45,161 nucleotides of DNA, taken from positions 1-45,161 of the forward strand of contig CALEMP010000091.1 of NCBI GenBank assembly GCA_937910685.1, read 5' to 3'. Source of the stretch: an uncultured bacterium (GTDB lineage Bacteria; Planctomycetota; UBA1135; GCA-002686595). Each line of letters starts with the position of its first letter. Positions within the stretch are counted from its first letter, which is position 1. The notes under the pieces are model-generated. The model was not told where the DNA came from and did no database searches. It saw only the letters and a program-made list of their open reading frames with translations. Below are positions 25,617 to 34,832 of the stretch, in pieces. The translations under genes were made by a program, and so were the position numbers.

Positions 25617-26680
25617 CAGGCGGCCCTCAGGCAATTGCGCAGCTCGCTCGGATCAGAAAGGGCCTTCTCCGCATCTGCCATGCGAATCACACCGTTATCG
25701 ACCAAGGTTGCCAGGGATTGGGCCATGGTGCACATGCCCAGGCGCCCCCCTGTTTGAATTTGGGAATAGATCTGGTGGCTCTTGCCGTCGCGCACGAGTG
25801 CGCGGATTCCAGGGGTCGCGATCATGATCTCGGCGGCCATCACACGTCCCGCGTCCTTTGCCTTCGGCAGTAGCTTCTGGCTGAACACCGCCTGCAGGGT
25901 GAAGGACAGCATGGTCCGCACCTGGGCTTGTTGATGGGACGGGAACACATCGATGATCCGGTTGATCGTCTGCACTGAATCCGATGTGTGCAGGGTGCCA
26001 AAGGTCAAGTGCCCGGTCTCCGCCAGGGTTAGGGCCGCCTCAATGGTCTCGTGATCACGAAGCTCGCCCACCAGCACGATGTCTGGGTCTTGGCGCAACA
26101 CGCTGCGCAAGGCATTCTTAAAGTTACGCGTATCCCCACCAATTTCGCGCTGGGTCACCACACAACTCTTGTGTTGATGGGTGAATTCCACCGGATCTTC
26201 GATGGTCACGATGTGCGCTTGGCGATTCTGGTTGATGTAATCAATCATGGCCGCCAGGGATGTGGATTTACCTGATCCAGTGGCGCCTGTCACCAGGACC
26301 AGCCCGGAGCGCATTTCACAGAGCCGTTGGCAAACATCCTCGGGCATTCCCAAATCCTCGAAGTTGGGGATGTTGGTCGGGATCAATCGCAGCACGCACG
26401 CCACGGCGCCCTGCTGGTAAAAGACGTTGACCCGAAAACGTCCAAGGCCCTCAAGGCCAAAGGAACAGTCGAGCTCCAATTCCCGGTCGAGCCGAGCAAT
26501 CTGATCGGAGGTCAACACGCTTGTGGCCAGACGCCGTGTCTCATCAGAAGACAGGGGCGCATGCTCCACAGGCATGAGATTTCCGTCGACCCGAATACGG
26601 GGCGCGGACTGAACAGAAATATGTAGGTCTGAGCCTCCCTGACGGACCATCAGCGTCAGGAGTTCTTCCATTGTAATCAT
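25616..26680 (-). CDS. pilT: Type IV pilus retraction ATPase PilT
   Basis: 354 residues from the ATG at 26680, preceded by a GAGAGG-type purine stretch. PilT-specific features are present: a short PAS-like N-terminal domain (MVRQGGSDLHISVQSAPRIR), Walker A GATGSGKSTS near residue 131, IEDPVEF, Walker B DPDIVLVGELRDHETI, TGHLTFGTLHT. The C-terminal AIRN-type box occurs as GIRALVRDGKSHQIYSQIQ, with GMCTMAQSLATLV. It powers pilus retraction and hence twitching and DNA uptake in known systems. It is the first gene after the EF-G paralogue and overlaps pilB. Confidence 0.95.
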   Translation of the reverse strand: MITMEELLTLMVRQGGSDLHISVQSAPRIRVDGNLMPVEHAPLSSDETRRLATSVLTSDQIARLDRELELDCSFGLEGLGRFRVNVFYQQGAVACVLRLIPTNIPNFEDLGMPEDVCQRLCEMRSGLVLVTGATGSGKSTSLAAMIDYINQNRQAHIVTIEDPVEFTHQHKSCVVTQREIGGDTRNFKNALRSVLRQDPDIVLVGELRDHETIEAALTLAETGHLTFGTLHTSDSVQTINRIIDVFPSHQQAQVRTMLSFTLQAVFSQKLLPKAKDAGRVMAAEIMIATPGIRALVRDGKSHQIYSQIQTGGRLGMCTMAQSLATLVDNGVIRMADAEKALSDPSELRNCLRAA

Positions 26681-26868
26681 CGTGGAGATACCTCTCCCCA
26701 GGCATTGGGGTGCTGTAAGCATCGACCAACCAGTGGATTCCGCTGGAGACTAAGGATCCCGATCCCACCAATGGCTTTTTCAGGGGCTCAAGCCACCCCC
26801 ACCAAGGCCCGCCAGCCAAGGGTTGGCGGCCCTTAGGACACCCGGGAAGGGGGTGCTCCTGCTTGCAA

Positions 26869-26906
26869 GAAGGGGGACCAGTACCCCTCGGCACTGGCCC
26901 CCCTTC
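26869..26906 (-). terminator. Long hairpin after the EF-G-like gene
   Basis: Arms of 14 nt (gaagggggaccagt / actggccccccttc) with one A/C mismatch and a 10-nt loop, 19 bp past the EF-G-like stop. There is no clear T-run on the minus side. It separates the EF-G-like gene from pilT and could be a terminator or stabilising structure. The remaining spacer to pilT holds nothing else I can identify. Confidence 0.5.
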
Positions 26907-26925
26907 GGGTGTTTCGAGGGGTGAA

Positions 26926-28935
26926 TCAGGTCTCGATCAGAGCCTCGCCCTGGGCTGCGAGAATTTTTTTCTGCTCGGACATGGGCACCGGCGCGAAGCG
27001 TGCAAAGGACATACTCCAGGTCCCTTCACCCTTGGTGGTGGAATTTAAATCCCGGTGATAGGTCTGCATCAAAGCCTTGGGCACCTCAGCCACGATCATG
27101 GTAATTGCACCGCCGGCCTCGGTCTGCTGGTCGATCACGTGACCCCGACGGTGGCTGGTGAGGTCTGAGAAAATCGCTCCGGCGTCCTCGCTGGGCACAT
27201 GGATTTCAACCCGCACTAGGGGCTCAAGCATGACCGGCCGGGCACTCTTAAATCCTTCGCGGAATGCCTTGGCCCCAGCAGATTTGAAACTCGCTTCGTC
27301 CGAGTCCACCGCGTGGAACTTTCCATCGTAGAGTTCCACTTCGACTCCCATCACTTCCCCGCGGGCCAAAATGCCCTTGGCGCATACTTCTCGGATGCCC
27401 TTCTCCACGGCAGGGATTAGGTTCCGAGGAATCGCCCCCCCCACCACATTGTCGATGAACCGGACCGGGTCATTCGCGATCCCAGGACGAAGGCGCAGGT
27501 AGCACTCTCCGAACTGCCCCTTACCGCCACTTTGCTTCTTATGACGGTGATGGGCTTCCACGGCCTTGGAAATGGTCTGTCGGTAAGAGATCAACGGCAA
27601 GTGAGTCGTCACTTCAACGCCATAGCGCCGGGACAGTCTCTCGAAGAGCACCTGCAGGTGCAGGTCGCTCATGCCGTGCAGAACCATCTCATGGGTGTCT
27701 GTGGTCTGCTCCATGGTCAGGCTGGGATCTTCGGCCACCAGCTTGTGAAGGGCCTCGCCAATTTTTTGCTCGTCGGCTCGGGACTTAGGCTCGACCGCGA
27801 GAGCCACCATGGGGTTGGGCGCGCTGGGCACTTCCATCTTTGCGCCGGGGCTGCCCGCCTGAGAAAAATGCGCCCAAGTGGGGAGTTTCTCCACCTTGGA
27901 AAAGGCCACGATTTCCCCTGGAGTGCCGGTTTCCAGGTTCTCGTGTTTCTTGCCTACCATTCGGAAAACGCCGCCTACCTTCTCATCGCCCTCACCATCC
28001 GCCAGCCCCAGGTGACTCGAATGCGTAATCGTTCCCGCATGAATGCGGGCCAGGCAAATGCGCCCCACATGGGGATCCGCAAGAGTCGCGAAAACCGTTC
28101 CCGAAAGGGAACCGGAGGGGTCGAGGGAAACCGCGTTGCCCTCTTCGTCCTTCACCAGACCCGACTCGGGGGATGGCCCAAAGCGCTTGAGGAAGGTGTA
28201 AACCTCTTCCACGCCCTCTCCGCTCACGGGGTTGCAGACCAGCACGGGAATCAATGTGCCGTCGGCAATCGCGTGGGGCATCTCCTTTTCAAGCTGCTCC
28301 TCGGTCAGTTTCCCGTCGTCTAGATAAGTCATCATCAGATCCTCATCCGTGCATGCATCCATCACCCGGTCTTTCAAGCGTTGATTCCATTCACTGTCCG
28401 GGTGCAAGAAGGTGCGTTCAACCTTGTTGAATCCAGAACCGGATTCATTGGGCAGCAGCACCGGCACGCAAATCTCACCTAGACGATCGCGCAGATCATA
28501 AACGAGGGTATCGAAGTCGGCGTTCTCCCCATCCAAATGGGTGAGCACGATTGCGCGGCCGCGGCCAATGCGTCCAGCGAGGAGCATCTTGGTGCGCAGA
28601 TTGAAAGATGCACCACTCGCGCAACTTACAACGCCGACAACTAAATCCGAAGCCCAGATCGCGGCCTGTGCCTGGGCGATGAACTCCGGATAACCCGGCG
28701 TGTCCATCAGCGTCCAGTCTTTCCCATCGTGCTCCGCAGAAACCACACTCAACTGCAAGGTGTGGTGTCGCGACTGTTCTTCAGGTTCTGTGTCACACAG
28801 ACTCGTGCCATCCTGCGGTGATCCCTTGCGCGCATTGGCTCCGATTTGGAATGCGAGGGCGTCCACAAGGGTGGTTTTGCCCGTGGACGGATGTCCAACG
28901 AAGGAGACATTTCGAATGGCGGACGGGTGGCTCAT
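26926..28935 (-). CDS. EF-G-like translational GTPase paralogue
   Basis: 669 residues, five-domain EF-G architecture. The P-loop is GHPSTGKTT (residues 14-22) and the G3 motif is DTPGYPEF near residue 78. Domain II runs from about residue 265 (GSLSGTVFATLADPHVGRI), domain III includes MSDLHLQVLFERLSRRYGV, and domain IV includes the HHRHKKQSGGKGQFGE block and the VYDGKFH-like VELYDGKFHAVDSDE. Domain V has EPLVRVEIHVPSEDAGAIFSDL. Relative to canonical EF-G, the catalytic His of DTPGH is Tyr, the switch I RGITI motif is absent, and the G4 NKxD reads THLD. These are hallmarks of accessory EF-G-like proteins rather than the housekeeping fusA. It sits between the ompA-domain gene and pilT, an unusual location. 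Confidence 0.92.
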   Translation of the reverse strand: MSHPSAIRNVSFVGHPSTGKTTLVDALAFQIGANARKGSPQDGTSLCDTEPEEQSRHHTLQLSVVSAEHDGKDWTLMDTPGYPEFIAQAQAAIWASDLVVGVVSCASGASFNLRTKMLLAGRIGRGRAIVLTHLDGENADFDTLVYDLRDRLGEICVPVLLPNESGSGFNKVERTFLHPDSEWNQRLKDRVMDACTDEDLMMTYLDDGKLTEEQLEKEMPHAIADGTLIPVLVCNPVSGEGVEEVYTFLKRFGPSPESGLVKDEEGNAVSLDPSGSLSGTVFATLADPHVGRICLARIHAGTITHSSHLGLADGEGDEKVGGVFRMVGKKHENLETGTPGEIVAFSKVEKLPTWAHFSQAGSPGAKMEVPSAPNPMVALAVEPKSRADEQKIGEALHKLVAEDPSLTMEQTTDTHEMVLHGMSDLHLQVLFERLSRRYGVEVTTHLPLISYRQTISKAVEAHHRHKKQSGGKGQFGECYLRLRPGIANDPVRFIDNVVGGAIPRNLIPAVEKGIREVCAKGILARGEVMGVEVELYDGKFHAVDSDEASFKSAGAKAFREGFKSARPVMLEPLVRVEIHVPSEDAGAIFSDLTSHRRGHVIDQQTEAGGAITMIVAEVPKALMQTYHRDLNSTTKGEGTWSMSFARFAPVPMSEQKKILAAQGEALIET

Positions 28936-28995
28936 AAGACAGGGGGCAATTGAATTTTAGATCCAATGCCGAGGGCCACTAACGCCCAGAGCACC

Positions 28996-29009
28996 GGGAG
29001 AACTCTCCC
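28996..29009 (-). other. Small hairpins between ompA-domain and EF-G-like genes
   Basis: Perfect 5-bp stem gggag-aact-ctccc, followed on the plus strand by a second one, caggg-ccaaa-ccctg (29020-29034). Both lie in the 152-bp gap with no T-run. They may be mRNA processing structures; no promoter was identified. Confidence 0.3.
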
Positions 29010-29087
29010 AGTCTACATCCAGGGCCAAACCCTGTGTGGGCCCATGCAAGCTCCCTCCAGCGCCCCCCTCCCAGGGCCCTCCAAGCC

Positions 29088-29771
29088 CTACTTCCGCCTT
29101 GCCCGGACGATAATTTCGACCCGGCGATTACGTGCCTTTCCCGATGCATCCGAGTTGGGTTGCAAGGGCCGGTGGGGTCCGTAGCCCATCACCACAAAGC
29201 GCTCATCGGGAAGATCCCCGAGGGACACGAGGAACCCGTGCACAGCAAGGGCGCGGGCCAGGGAAAGTTCCCGGTTGCTCGCAAAACCAGAACGCCGGAT
29301 GGGGTCCGAGTCCGTATGCCCCTCCACAGAGATGACCGCTGCCCCTGGGGTGTCGCTGGCCATACGCGGCGCGAGCGCCTTCAGGGCACGCTCCCCGGCA
29401 GGGGTCAGCTCGGCTTTACCCGCCCCAAATGTGATTGCGCTTGGAACCAAGTAAATGATTTCGTCCCCTCGGCGTTCCACTTCGATGCCGTACTCCGCCA
29501 ACTCCTCAGCCTCGATGGTGGGCAATGCGGCCGGGATGGTCTCAAGCGGGACCTGCCTATCTCGAAGGTCGCGCAAATCACTCTGTAAGCCTGCACGGTC
29601 CTCGGCCAAATGAATGATCTCCTGTTGCAAGGTAGCGTTCTCATCCCGCAAGCGACGAATCATACCGTCGCGCTCCGCAAGGGATCCACGCAGGGCTTGG
29701 TCGGAAGCGCAACCGCTGAGGGTTAGCAGAGCGCAGAGGCTCATCAGTGTGCAGGTTGAAATCAGGCGCAT
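29088..29771 (-). CDS. OmpA-domain peptidoglycan-binding lipoprotein
   Basis: 227 residues with lipoprotein signal MRLISTCTLMSLCALLTLSGC (Cys at 21), a coiled-coil segment of about 60 residues (RLRDENATLQQEIIHLAEDR), and a C-terminal OmpA/MotB domain. The domain shows ITFGAGKAELTPAGERAL, the VEGHTDSDPI motif, SNRELSLARALAV and ARNRRVEIIV, all typical of meso-diaminopimelate-binding OmpA domains. It should anchor an outer-membrane lipoprotein to peptidoglycan. It starts 30 bp after pilD and precedes the EF-G-like gene, and may stabilise the pilus-bearing envelope, though that is inference. Confidence 0.92.
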   Translation of the reverse strand: MRLISTCTLMSLCALLTLSGCASDQALRGSLAERDGMIRRLRDENATLQQEIIHLAEDRAGLQSDLRDLRDRQVPLETIPAALPTIEAEELAEYGIEVERRGDEIIYLVPSAITFGAGKAELTPAGERALKALAPRMASDTPGAAVISVEGHTDSDPIRRSGFASNRELSLARALAVHGFLVSLGDLPDERFVVMGYGPHRPLQPNSDASGKARNRRVEIIVRARRK

Positions 29772-29801
29772 GGAATGTTCGGGCGCGTGGCCCTCTAGAG
29801 G

Positions 29802-30710
29802 TCAGTCGAGTAGGTACTGTAAAAGGAGAGCCCCATCATTATTCCAGCCAAGGATACCGAGGCCAATCCCCACGGCAAGATAGGGTCCGAAGGGTATGTA
29901 GCGGCCCGCAAGGCGAGCCGCTTGTAAAGAGCGCAGGCGACTGTCGGCCTTGTGCCGTTTGGCGACTCGTGTGCGCAGTTCACAGTACAAGCGCAACATG
30001 TTCAAGATGCCCACTATGGAACCGAGCACCGCTGCGATCAGGAGTCCGTGCAAGACACCTACGGCGCCGATAAAGCCCCCTCCTGCCGCAACGAGTTTCA
30101 CATCACCGAACCCCATGGCATCCACAGAATAAACCTTGGTGCCCACCCAGCCGATGAAATAGAGAATTCCGCCGCCCACGGCCATCCCCAAGAGGCAAGC
30201 ACTGACGGCCTCGAAGCGGTCCAACTCGACACCATGCAGGCGCGGCACAAGGAAACTCAGCACGGGAGCAAGTATGCATCCCCCGATGCTGACCTCATCG
30301 GGAATCTCGAAGCAATCGAAGTCCACAAAGGTCGCGACCACCAGTCCCGACAAGACCAGGGCGACGATGCCGATCATCAAGGGATCCCTGGCAAACGATT
30401 GGGCTGCGGACCAAAACAAGAAAGCAGTCAGGGCCTCCACCAGTGGATAGCGCCAGTGAATAGGACACTTGCAGGTCTTGCAACGAGCCCTCAACACCAG
30501 CCAAGACAGCACGGGAATGTTCTCGTACCAGGTCAGGCTGGTGCGGCACTTGGGACACCGGGATCGCAGGGGCTTGAAAATGCTCTCCCCTTCCGCGGGC
30601 AACCGATAGATCGCTACGTTGAGAAACGAGCCCACCAGCAAACCCATCAGGGCCCAAAAAATGGGCGCCAAGGGTCCGATGATGAGGGGATGAGTGAACG
30701 GGGGTTCCAT
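29802..30710 (-). CDS. pilD: Prepilin peptidase / leader methylase
   Basis: 302 residues with the full bifunctional layout. The N-terminal methylase region contains GLLVGSFLNVAIYRLP and two CxxC pairs (CPKC near 52, CKTC near 77). About eight membrane segments follow. The two catalytic aspartates are visible in FVDFDCFEIPDE (near residue 130) and MGFGDVKLVAAGG (the GxGD motif, near 200). The C-terminus is extended by a basic cytosolic stretch (RTRVAKRHKADSRLRSLQAA) before the last helix. It cleaves and N-methylates the prepilin encoded 7 kb away on the same strand. It is the first gene of the pilus block. Confidence 0.95.
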   Translation of the reverse strand: MEPPFTHPLIIGPLAPIFWALMGLLVGSFLNVAIYRLPAEGESIFKPLRSRCPKCRTSLTWYENIPVLSWLVLRARCKTCKCPIHWRYPLVEALTAFLFWSAAQSFARDPLMIGIVALVLSGLVVATFVDFDCFEIPDEVSIGGCILAPVLSFLVPRLHGVELDRFEAVSACLLGMAVGGGILYFIGWVGTKVYSVDAMGFGDVKLVAAGGGFIGAVGVLHGLLIAAVLGSIVGILNMLRLYCELRTRVAKRHKADSRLRSLQAARLAGRYIPFGPYLAVGIGLGILGWNNDGALLLQYLLD

Positions 30711-30795
30711 GATGCCTGCCCTAGATGGTGATGAAGTACAGAGGCCCGATCAAGCCCCCGTCCCCACCCCCGCGGATACCGTTCCCCGGGGTAGC

Positions 30796-32604
30796 TCAGC
30801 GTGCAAGGGGCGAGGCCCCGGGGGCCTCCCAATCCAGCCGAAGAAAATCCAAAGCCGGTGGATCCCAAACACCTCCGGGGAACACCTCTAGCTCCACCAG
30901 GACGCGCACGGGTCCATCCCCACTCAAGAGGCCCGGATGGCGGACCATAAGGTCTCGACTGGGTTCAACACCGGCGGGCAGAAAACCCACATGCCAGCGC
31001 CCCGCGCCCTCACGTCCGCCCACCGCCAAGCGGCCCCAGTCGTAGCGCCGACTGACCTCCCGTGGGAGGGGTGATGAAATCGCAGCGAACAAGAGGGGCT
31101 CGCGCAGAGGATTCAGCTGGGGCTGGTCCACCATGACCCCCAGCATGGGCGAGGGAATGCCCGGTAAATCCAGTCCACCCCCTTCACCCAAGAGGTGCAA
31201 GTGCTCGCTCTTACAGCGCACACTGCCATTGATTCGCACGCGCCCCCCAGCAACCAAAATCAGGGGCGTGTCCACGCGCAGCTCCCCCTCGATGAACAGG
31301 TCGGCGCCTGCAATCAACACGGTCCACTCTCGGCCGTCCGCTCGGGCTTGTTCCAAGAACGCAGATAAGAGGACCGGCTGGGCTTGGGAGCCTGGCACGA
31401 CCACAGGGTCTACTTCAGCCCCCATGCGCCGCCGAATGAGGGAACCATCAATGCGCAGGGAGCCCTGGCTACGTAGGACCACCAGGCCAGGCGCCTGGAA
31501 AAACTCGGCTGTAGCACCTTTGGGCACACTCAGGTGCGTGGCCTCTCGCTCGGCCTGGGTTTGCTCGCCGCTCAACTCGATCCGGCCCTCATGACCATCA
31601 CCAATAGCCGCAGGGAGGACTACGCTGAGCTCTCCCCGGTCAGACCAGGATGCTGTCCCATCGGCCCAGGGAATCCTCTGTGCGGATTTGCCGCGAGTGT
31701 CGAGGAAGTCCAGCCGAATGGTCAAATCCGCGCCTAGTCCCTTGGGCATAACCCGCAGGCGCACCAAAGTAATCGGCTCCGCCTCGCTCCATGCGAGATT
31801 CCCTCCCATATCCATCAGGCTAGGCTGGGCAACCCCGCGCAAGAGGTAGCTCCCCTCTGACAAACGTCGATCGGGCCAAAACTCCATGCGTGCGCAGGAT
31901 CCCGCCGCCCTGGACTGGAAGTGATTGTTCTGTACTAAACGAGCGTGCACACCGGCCACGCGCCCCACCTGATCCGGCTGCGCCTGTCCCCCAGAAATGT
32001 CCGCCTCGATCCAAAACTCACTGGAAATCAACGAACTGGGATCGAGGGGTTCATCGCACACCAAGACGAGGGCATCTCCCCCACGCAACAAAAGGGGCGC
32101 ACCTTGGACCGCACCTGCGGCCCTCAGGGGTTCGCATCGCCCGGGATCCATGGAAAGGTCGAAGAGGCTTGGCCCGGGCTCGACCCCCTTGGCCATGAAG
32201 TCATGGCGCAGGGTCCTGGCAAGATGCGCCCCACTCTTGGCGCGAATTCCATCGGGCCTAGGAAACCCCGTCAACACCAGTGCGTGGCGCTGACCGGGGT
32301 GGTAGCCCCCATCGGAGCGATCGGGACGCAAAATGGGCTCGGGCCAAAAACTAAGGTGTACCCCATCCACCTGCCAGCGACCGGAAACCGGGCTGCCCGC
32401 CGCAAGAACCCGGGCGCTCGCGGGGGTGATCGAGGCCAAGTCCACCTCCTGGTCGAAGGTCACAACGAGCGGCTCGTTGAGGTACACCTGAGCATCCGCC
32501 GAGGGCGTGATATCCACTACCCGGAGGGGATGCGGCTGATCTGCAGGCCTTTTACAAGCCCATAGGCAGATCAAGATCAGAATCGTAAATGGGACTTTGC
32601 TCAC
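30796..32604 (-). CDS. Lipoprotein with SbsA-like Ig domain (short family member 2)
   Basis: About 602 residues from the GTG at 32604; a TTG at 32643 would extend it by 13 residues. The start is uncertain. The signal peptide ends ICLWAC, an acceptable lipobox. An SbsA-like domain follows (EPLVVTFDQEVDLASITPASARV near residue 45), with a second near residue 185 (DALVLVCDEPLDPSSLISSEFW). The middle and C-terminal part has short beta repeats (GSLRIDGSLIRRR, ADLFIEGELRVD, GGRVRINGSVRC) like those before the glycine blocks of members 1 and 3, but the glycine-rich blocks are missing. Surface or periplasmic location is likely; function unknown. Confidence 0.8.
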   Translation of the reverse strand: MSKVPFTILILICLWACKRPADQPHPLRVVDITPSADAQVYLNEPLVVTFDQEVDLASITPASARVLAAGSPVSGRWQVDGVHLSFWPEPILRPDRSDGGYHPGQRHALVLTGFPRPDGIRAKSGAHLARTLRHDFMAKGVEPGPSLFDLSMDPGRCEPLRAAGAVQGAPLLLRGGDALVLVCDEPLDPSSLISSEFWIEADISGGQAQPDQVGRVAGVHARLVQNNHFQSRAAGSCARMEFWPDRRLSEGSYLLRGVAQPSLMDMGGNLAWSEAEPITLVRLRVMPKGLGADLTIRLDFLDTRGKSAQRIPWADGTASWSDRGELSVVLPAAIGDGHEGRIELSGEQTQAEREATHLSVPKGATAEFFQAPGLVVLRSQGSLRIDGSLIRRRMGAEVDPVVVPGSQAQPVLLSAFLEQARADGREWTVLIAGADLFIEGELRVDTPLILVAGGRVRINGSVRCKSEHLHLLGEGGGLDLPGIPSPMLGVMVDQPQLNPLREPLLFAAISSPLPREVSRRYDWGRLAVGGREGAGRWHVGFLPAGVEPSRDLMVRHPGLLSGDGPVRVLVELEVFPGGVWDPPALDFLRLDWEAPGASPLAR

Positions 32605-32671
32605 TTGTAACCAAGAGGATTCTAGCAGCCCCAATGGGCTCAAGGGAACTCTTCGCCCTGCGGTCCGTGCC
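32601..32671. repeat. Direct repeat copy A
   Basis: 71-bp element 58/71 identical (ungapped) to 34833-34903 in the same orientation. It covers the start region of the 602-residue lipoprotein gene. It includes a small conserved hairpin (agccc-caat-gggct here, with one G-T pair in the other copy). Flanking sequence on both sides diverges sharply. Confidence 0.75.
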
Positions 32672-32800
32672 CCTTAGTCACTGTGGGGTCAGGCGACCGT
32701 CCGTACCCGTGGCAAAGGGGCAGCAGCTCGCGTACACCCTCCAACGGTGCGTCGTAGTGAGCCGTTCACACTCACGGTAAATGGAAGGGCGGGCCGGTTC

Positions 32801-32814
32801 GGGCACTTCTGCCC
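32801..32814 (-). other. Small hairpin after the S15/CocE-like gene
   Basis: Perfect 5-bp stem gggca-cttc-tgccc, 22 bp past the stop of the hydrolase gene, without a T-run. Possible 3' processing or weak termination structure. The rest of the 232-bp spacer holds direct repeat copy A and no ORF of note. Confidence 0.3.
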
Positions 32815-32836
32815 TAGGCGAGCCCCATGCCGATCA

Positions 32837-34735
32837 TCACTTGATGGCTCTCGAGAGCGCCGAGTAGCCACCCACCACGGGAAGATGCAGGTGGCTTGCG
32901 GCCAGGTCAACGGTGAGCTCCGTTCCTGGCTCGGGCCAGAGCGTGAAGTCCCGGTCGCTGGAAAAAATCATCAAGCCAATACTCGCCCCTTCCGGGATGA
33001 TCTGATCATCGGGCTCCAGATCGAAGAACAGGGTCACCGCCTCGCCTGGCGTCAGAGGCGAACCCTCTTCCGCAGAGACGTAGTAGCGAGAACTCTCGTC
33101 GCCCTCTTCAAACACACACGGCCCGGCAAGGGAGGCATGGTTCTGTGGGTCCGCCCATCCGCGAGTGATGACGTTGTCGTTGATACTGCCACTATCCGTC
33201 CACGGCAGTGAGACAAGCCAAACCGAGAGGTTGGCTGCGGGCTTGTTGCTTGCCACGCTCAACTTGATACGCGCGGTACCTGAGAGGTGCACGGCCCTGG
33301 AAAGAGGCTTGGTGGCATAGAGCAAGCGGTGAATCGACTTCCCCGCGGAGGCCAACTCGGCTCCCGGAACAGATGCGTCATCCACAAGCGTCTCCGTGCC
33401 TTGGTTCCTTGGAGAGCGCATCACTAAGGTCCCTGCGCTCTGCCCGCCCTTGCCCAAGAACACCGTCACGTCTTCGGCATCTGGATGGGGGTAGTTCTTG
33501 TAGGCCGTCGGCTCTGTGCGCTTGGCCCCTTCCCGAACGACGAGCGAGCGCGGGTCCTTTTCAACGCCGTTCTTCACGCCACAGACATAGCGTGTGAACC
33601 AACGGTTCATCTCCTCCAGGGGCGGACCGCCGCCGTGGCCACCCTGGTGAAAGAACACGCGTGAGGGGACGCCCTTATCCTGCAGCATCTGGTAAATGCG
33701 CACACTATGGTTCGGCATTACGTTCCAGTCATTGAAGCCGTGCGCAAGGAACGTTGCGGCCTTGAGAGATCCAAGCTGATTGCCGTAGTCACGGCCCGCC
33801 CAAAATTCGTTGTAGTCGCCGGTCGCGCGGTCGTGGCTGGCTTGCAGCAAATCATCGCGTACGTCGCAGTTGCACGTCTTCCGCATGTCCGGGTAGCCAC
33901 TATTGATGAAGTCGTAGAGGATGTCGATGTCCTCTCCCATCCATCCGCCCGGGTGGCGCACCAGACCATTGGCCCGGTAGTAGTGGTAGTAGGAGGTGTT
34001 GGGGGCGATAGGAATGATCGCCTCCAAACCATCTACACCCGTGGTCGCCGCAGCCAGAGGAAGAGTTCCGTTATAGGAGGTACCCGTCATACCGACCTTG
34101 CCCGTGCACCAATAGGCCTTGACCTCCTCGCCTCCTTCTACCTCAGTGAACCCACTGGCGCGACCATTCAGCCAGTCGATGACCGCCTTGGGAGCCAGAG
34201 CTTCGTTCGCCCCACCAACGGTGGGGCAACCCTGGGACAGTCCCGTGCCCGGCGAAGCCGAATGCACCACGGCAAATCCCCGTGGCACCCATGTCTTGAT
34301 CTGCGAGTGCGACATGATCGGCCGCTTGCTCTGATGCTCGATGGGAGGTGCACTCTTACGCTCCGGCGGGGTGGCGCCGACCTCTTGACTCGGGTCCCAG
34401 AAGTAGCTCTTGCCCCCACCACTTGTTCCCGAGAAATAGGGACTTGTCTCATAGATCACATGCACTCGCAGATTTTGGGAGTCCGTCTGCCCCGGTCGCG
34501 TGACATCTACGTGAACGCGATCGAGGGCTCCGTCCCCATCGGAATCGAACTCGGTCTCCACCCAAAGGTCGTGCTGAATCCAGTCCTTGGATTCCTTGAA
34601 GGCCTCGACGACTTCAGCCTGACCGTCGACAAACTTCTGCTTGGCCTTGCCTGGCCCTTGTGCAAGTGCATCGGAGGTGGTGATACAAAGGGCAGCAGCG
34701 AAAACGAGACCGAGAGATTTGCTTGAACGCGTCAT
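32837..34735 (-). CDS. Secreted S15/CocE-NonD family hydrolase (X-Pro dipeptidyl-peptidase-like)
   Basis: 632 residues from the ATG at 34735, giving a Sec signal peptide (MTRSSKSLGLVFAAALCITTSDALAQ) with an AxA-like cleavage site. The mature N-terminus has a calcium-loop-like FDSDGDGALDRVHVD. The alpha/beta-hydrolase core shows the nucleophile GMTGTSYNGTLP near residue 220, the acid GFNDWNV near 345 and His in FFHQGGHGG near 370. A jelly-roll C-terminal domain typical of the X-Pro peptidase/cocaine esterase group follows (LSGTARIKLSVASNKP, then the GEAVTLFFDLEPDDQIIPEG region). The triad looks complete, so a peptidase or esterase on external substrates is likely. It is flanked by the two copies of a 71-bp direct repeat and separates lipoprotein family members 2 and 3. 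Confidence 0.88.
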   Translation of the reverse strand: MTRSSKSLGLVFAAALCITTSDALAQGPGKAKQKFVDGQAEVVEAFKESKDWIQHDLWVETEFDSDGDGALDRVHVDVTRPGQTDSQNLRVHVIYETSPYFSGTSGGGKSYFWDPSQEVGATPPERKSAPPIEHQSKRPIMSHSQIKTWVPRGFAVVHSASPGTGLSQGCPTVGGANEALAPKAVIDWLNGRASGFTEVEGGEEVKAYWCTGKVGMTGTSYNGTLPLAAATTGVDGLEAIIPIAPNTSYYHYYRANGLVRHPGGWMGEDIDILYDFINSGYPDMRKTCNCDVRDDLLQASHDRATGDYNEFWAGRDYGNQLGSLKAATFLAHGFNDWNVMPNHSVRIYQMLQDKGVPSRVFFHQGGHGGGPPLEEMNRWFTRYVCGVKNGVEKDPRSLVVREGAKRTEPTAYKNYPHPDAEDVTVFLGKGGQSAGTLVMRSPRNQGTETLVDDASVPGAELASAGKSIHRLLYATKPLSRAVHLSGTARIKLSVASNKPAANLSVWLVSLPWTDSGSINDNVITRGWADPQNHASLAGPCVFEEGDESSRYYVSAEEGSPLTPGEAVTLFFDLEPDDQIIPEGASIGLMIFSSDRDFTLWPEPGTELTVDLAASHLHLPVVGGYSALSRAIK

Positions 34736-34832
34736 GGAAGATGGTGGTAAAAAGAGGAAGCGTTGATTGGGGCCGTGATGTCTTCGTAGAGGCTCCCCAT
34801 GGTCTCCCATCGTGCTCCTACGTGGACCCAAC

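Noticed and set aside
30788..30830. A gtagctcag motif next to ggggcgagg resembling the D-arm of a tRNA
   Set aside because: No acceptor stem, anticodon arm or T-arm (ttcga) fits around it, and it lies at the end of a clear protein gene.
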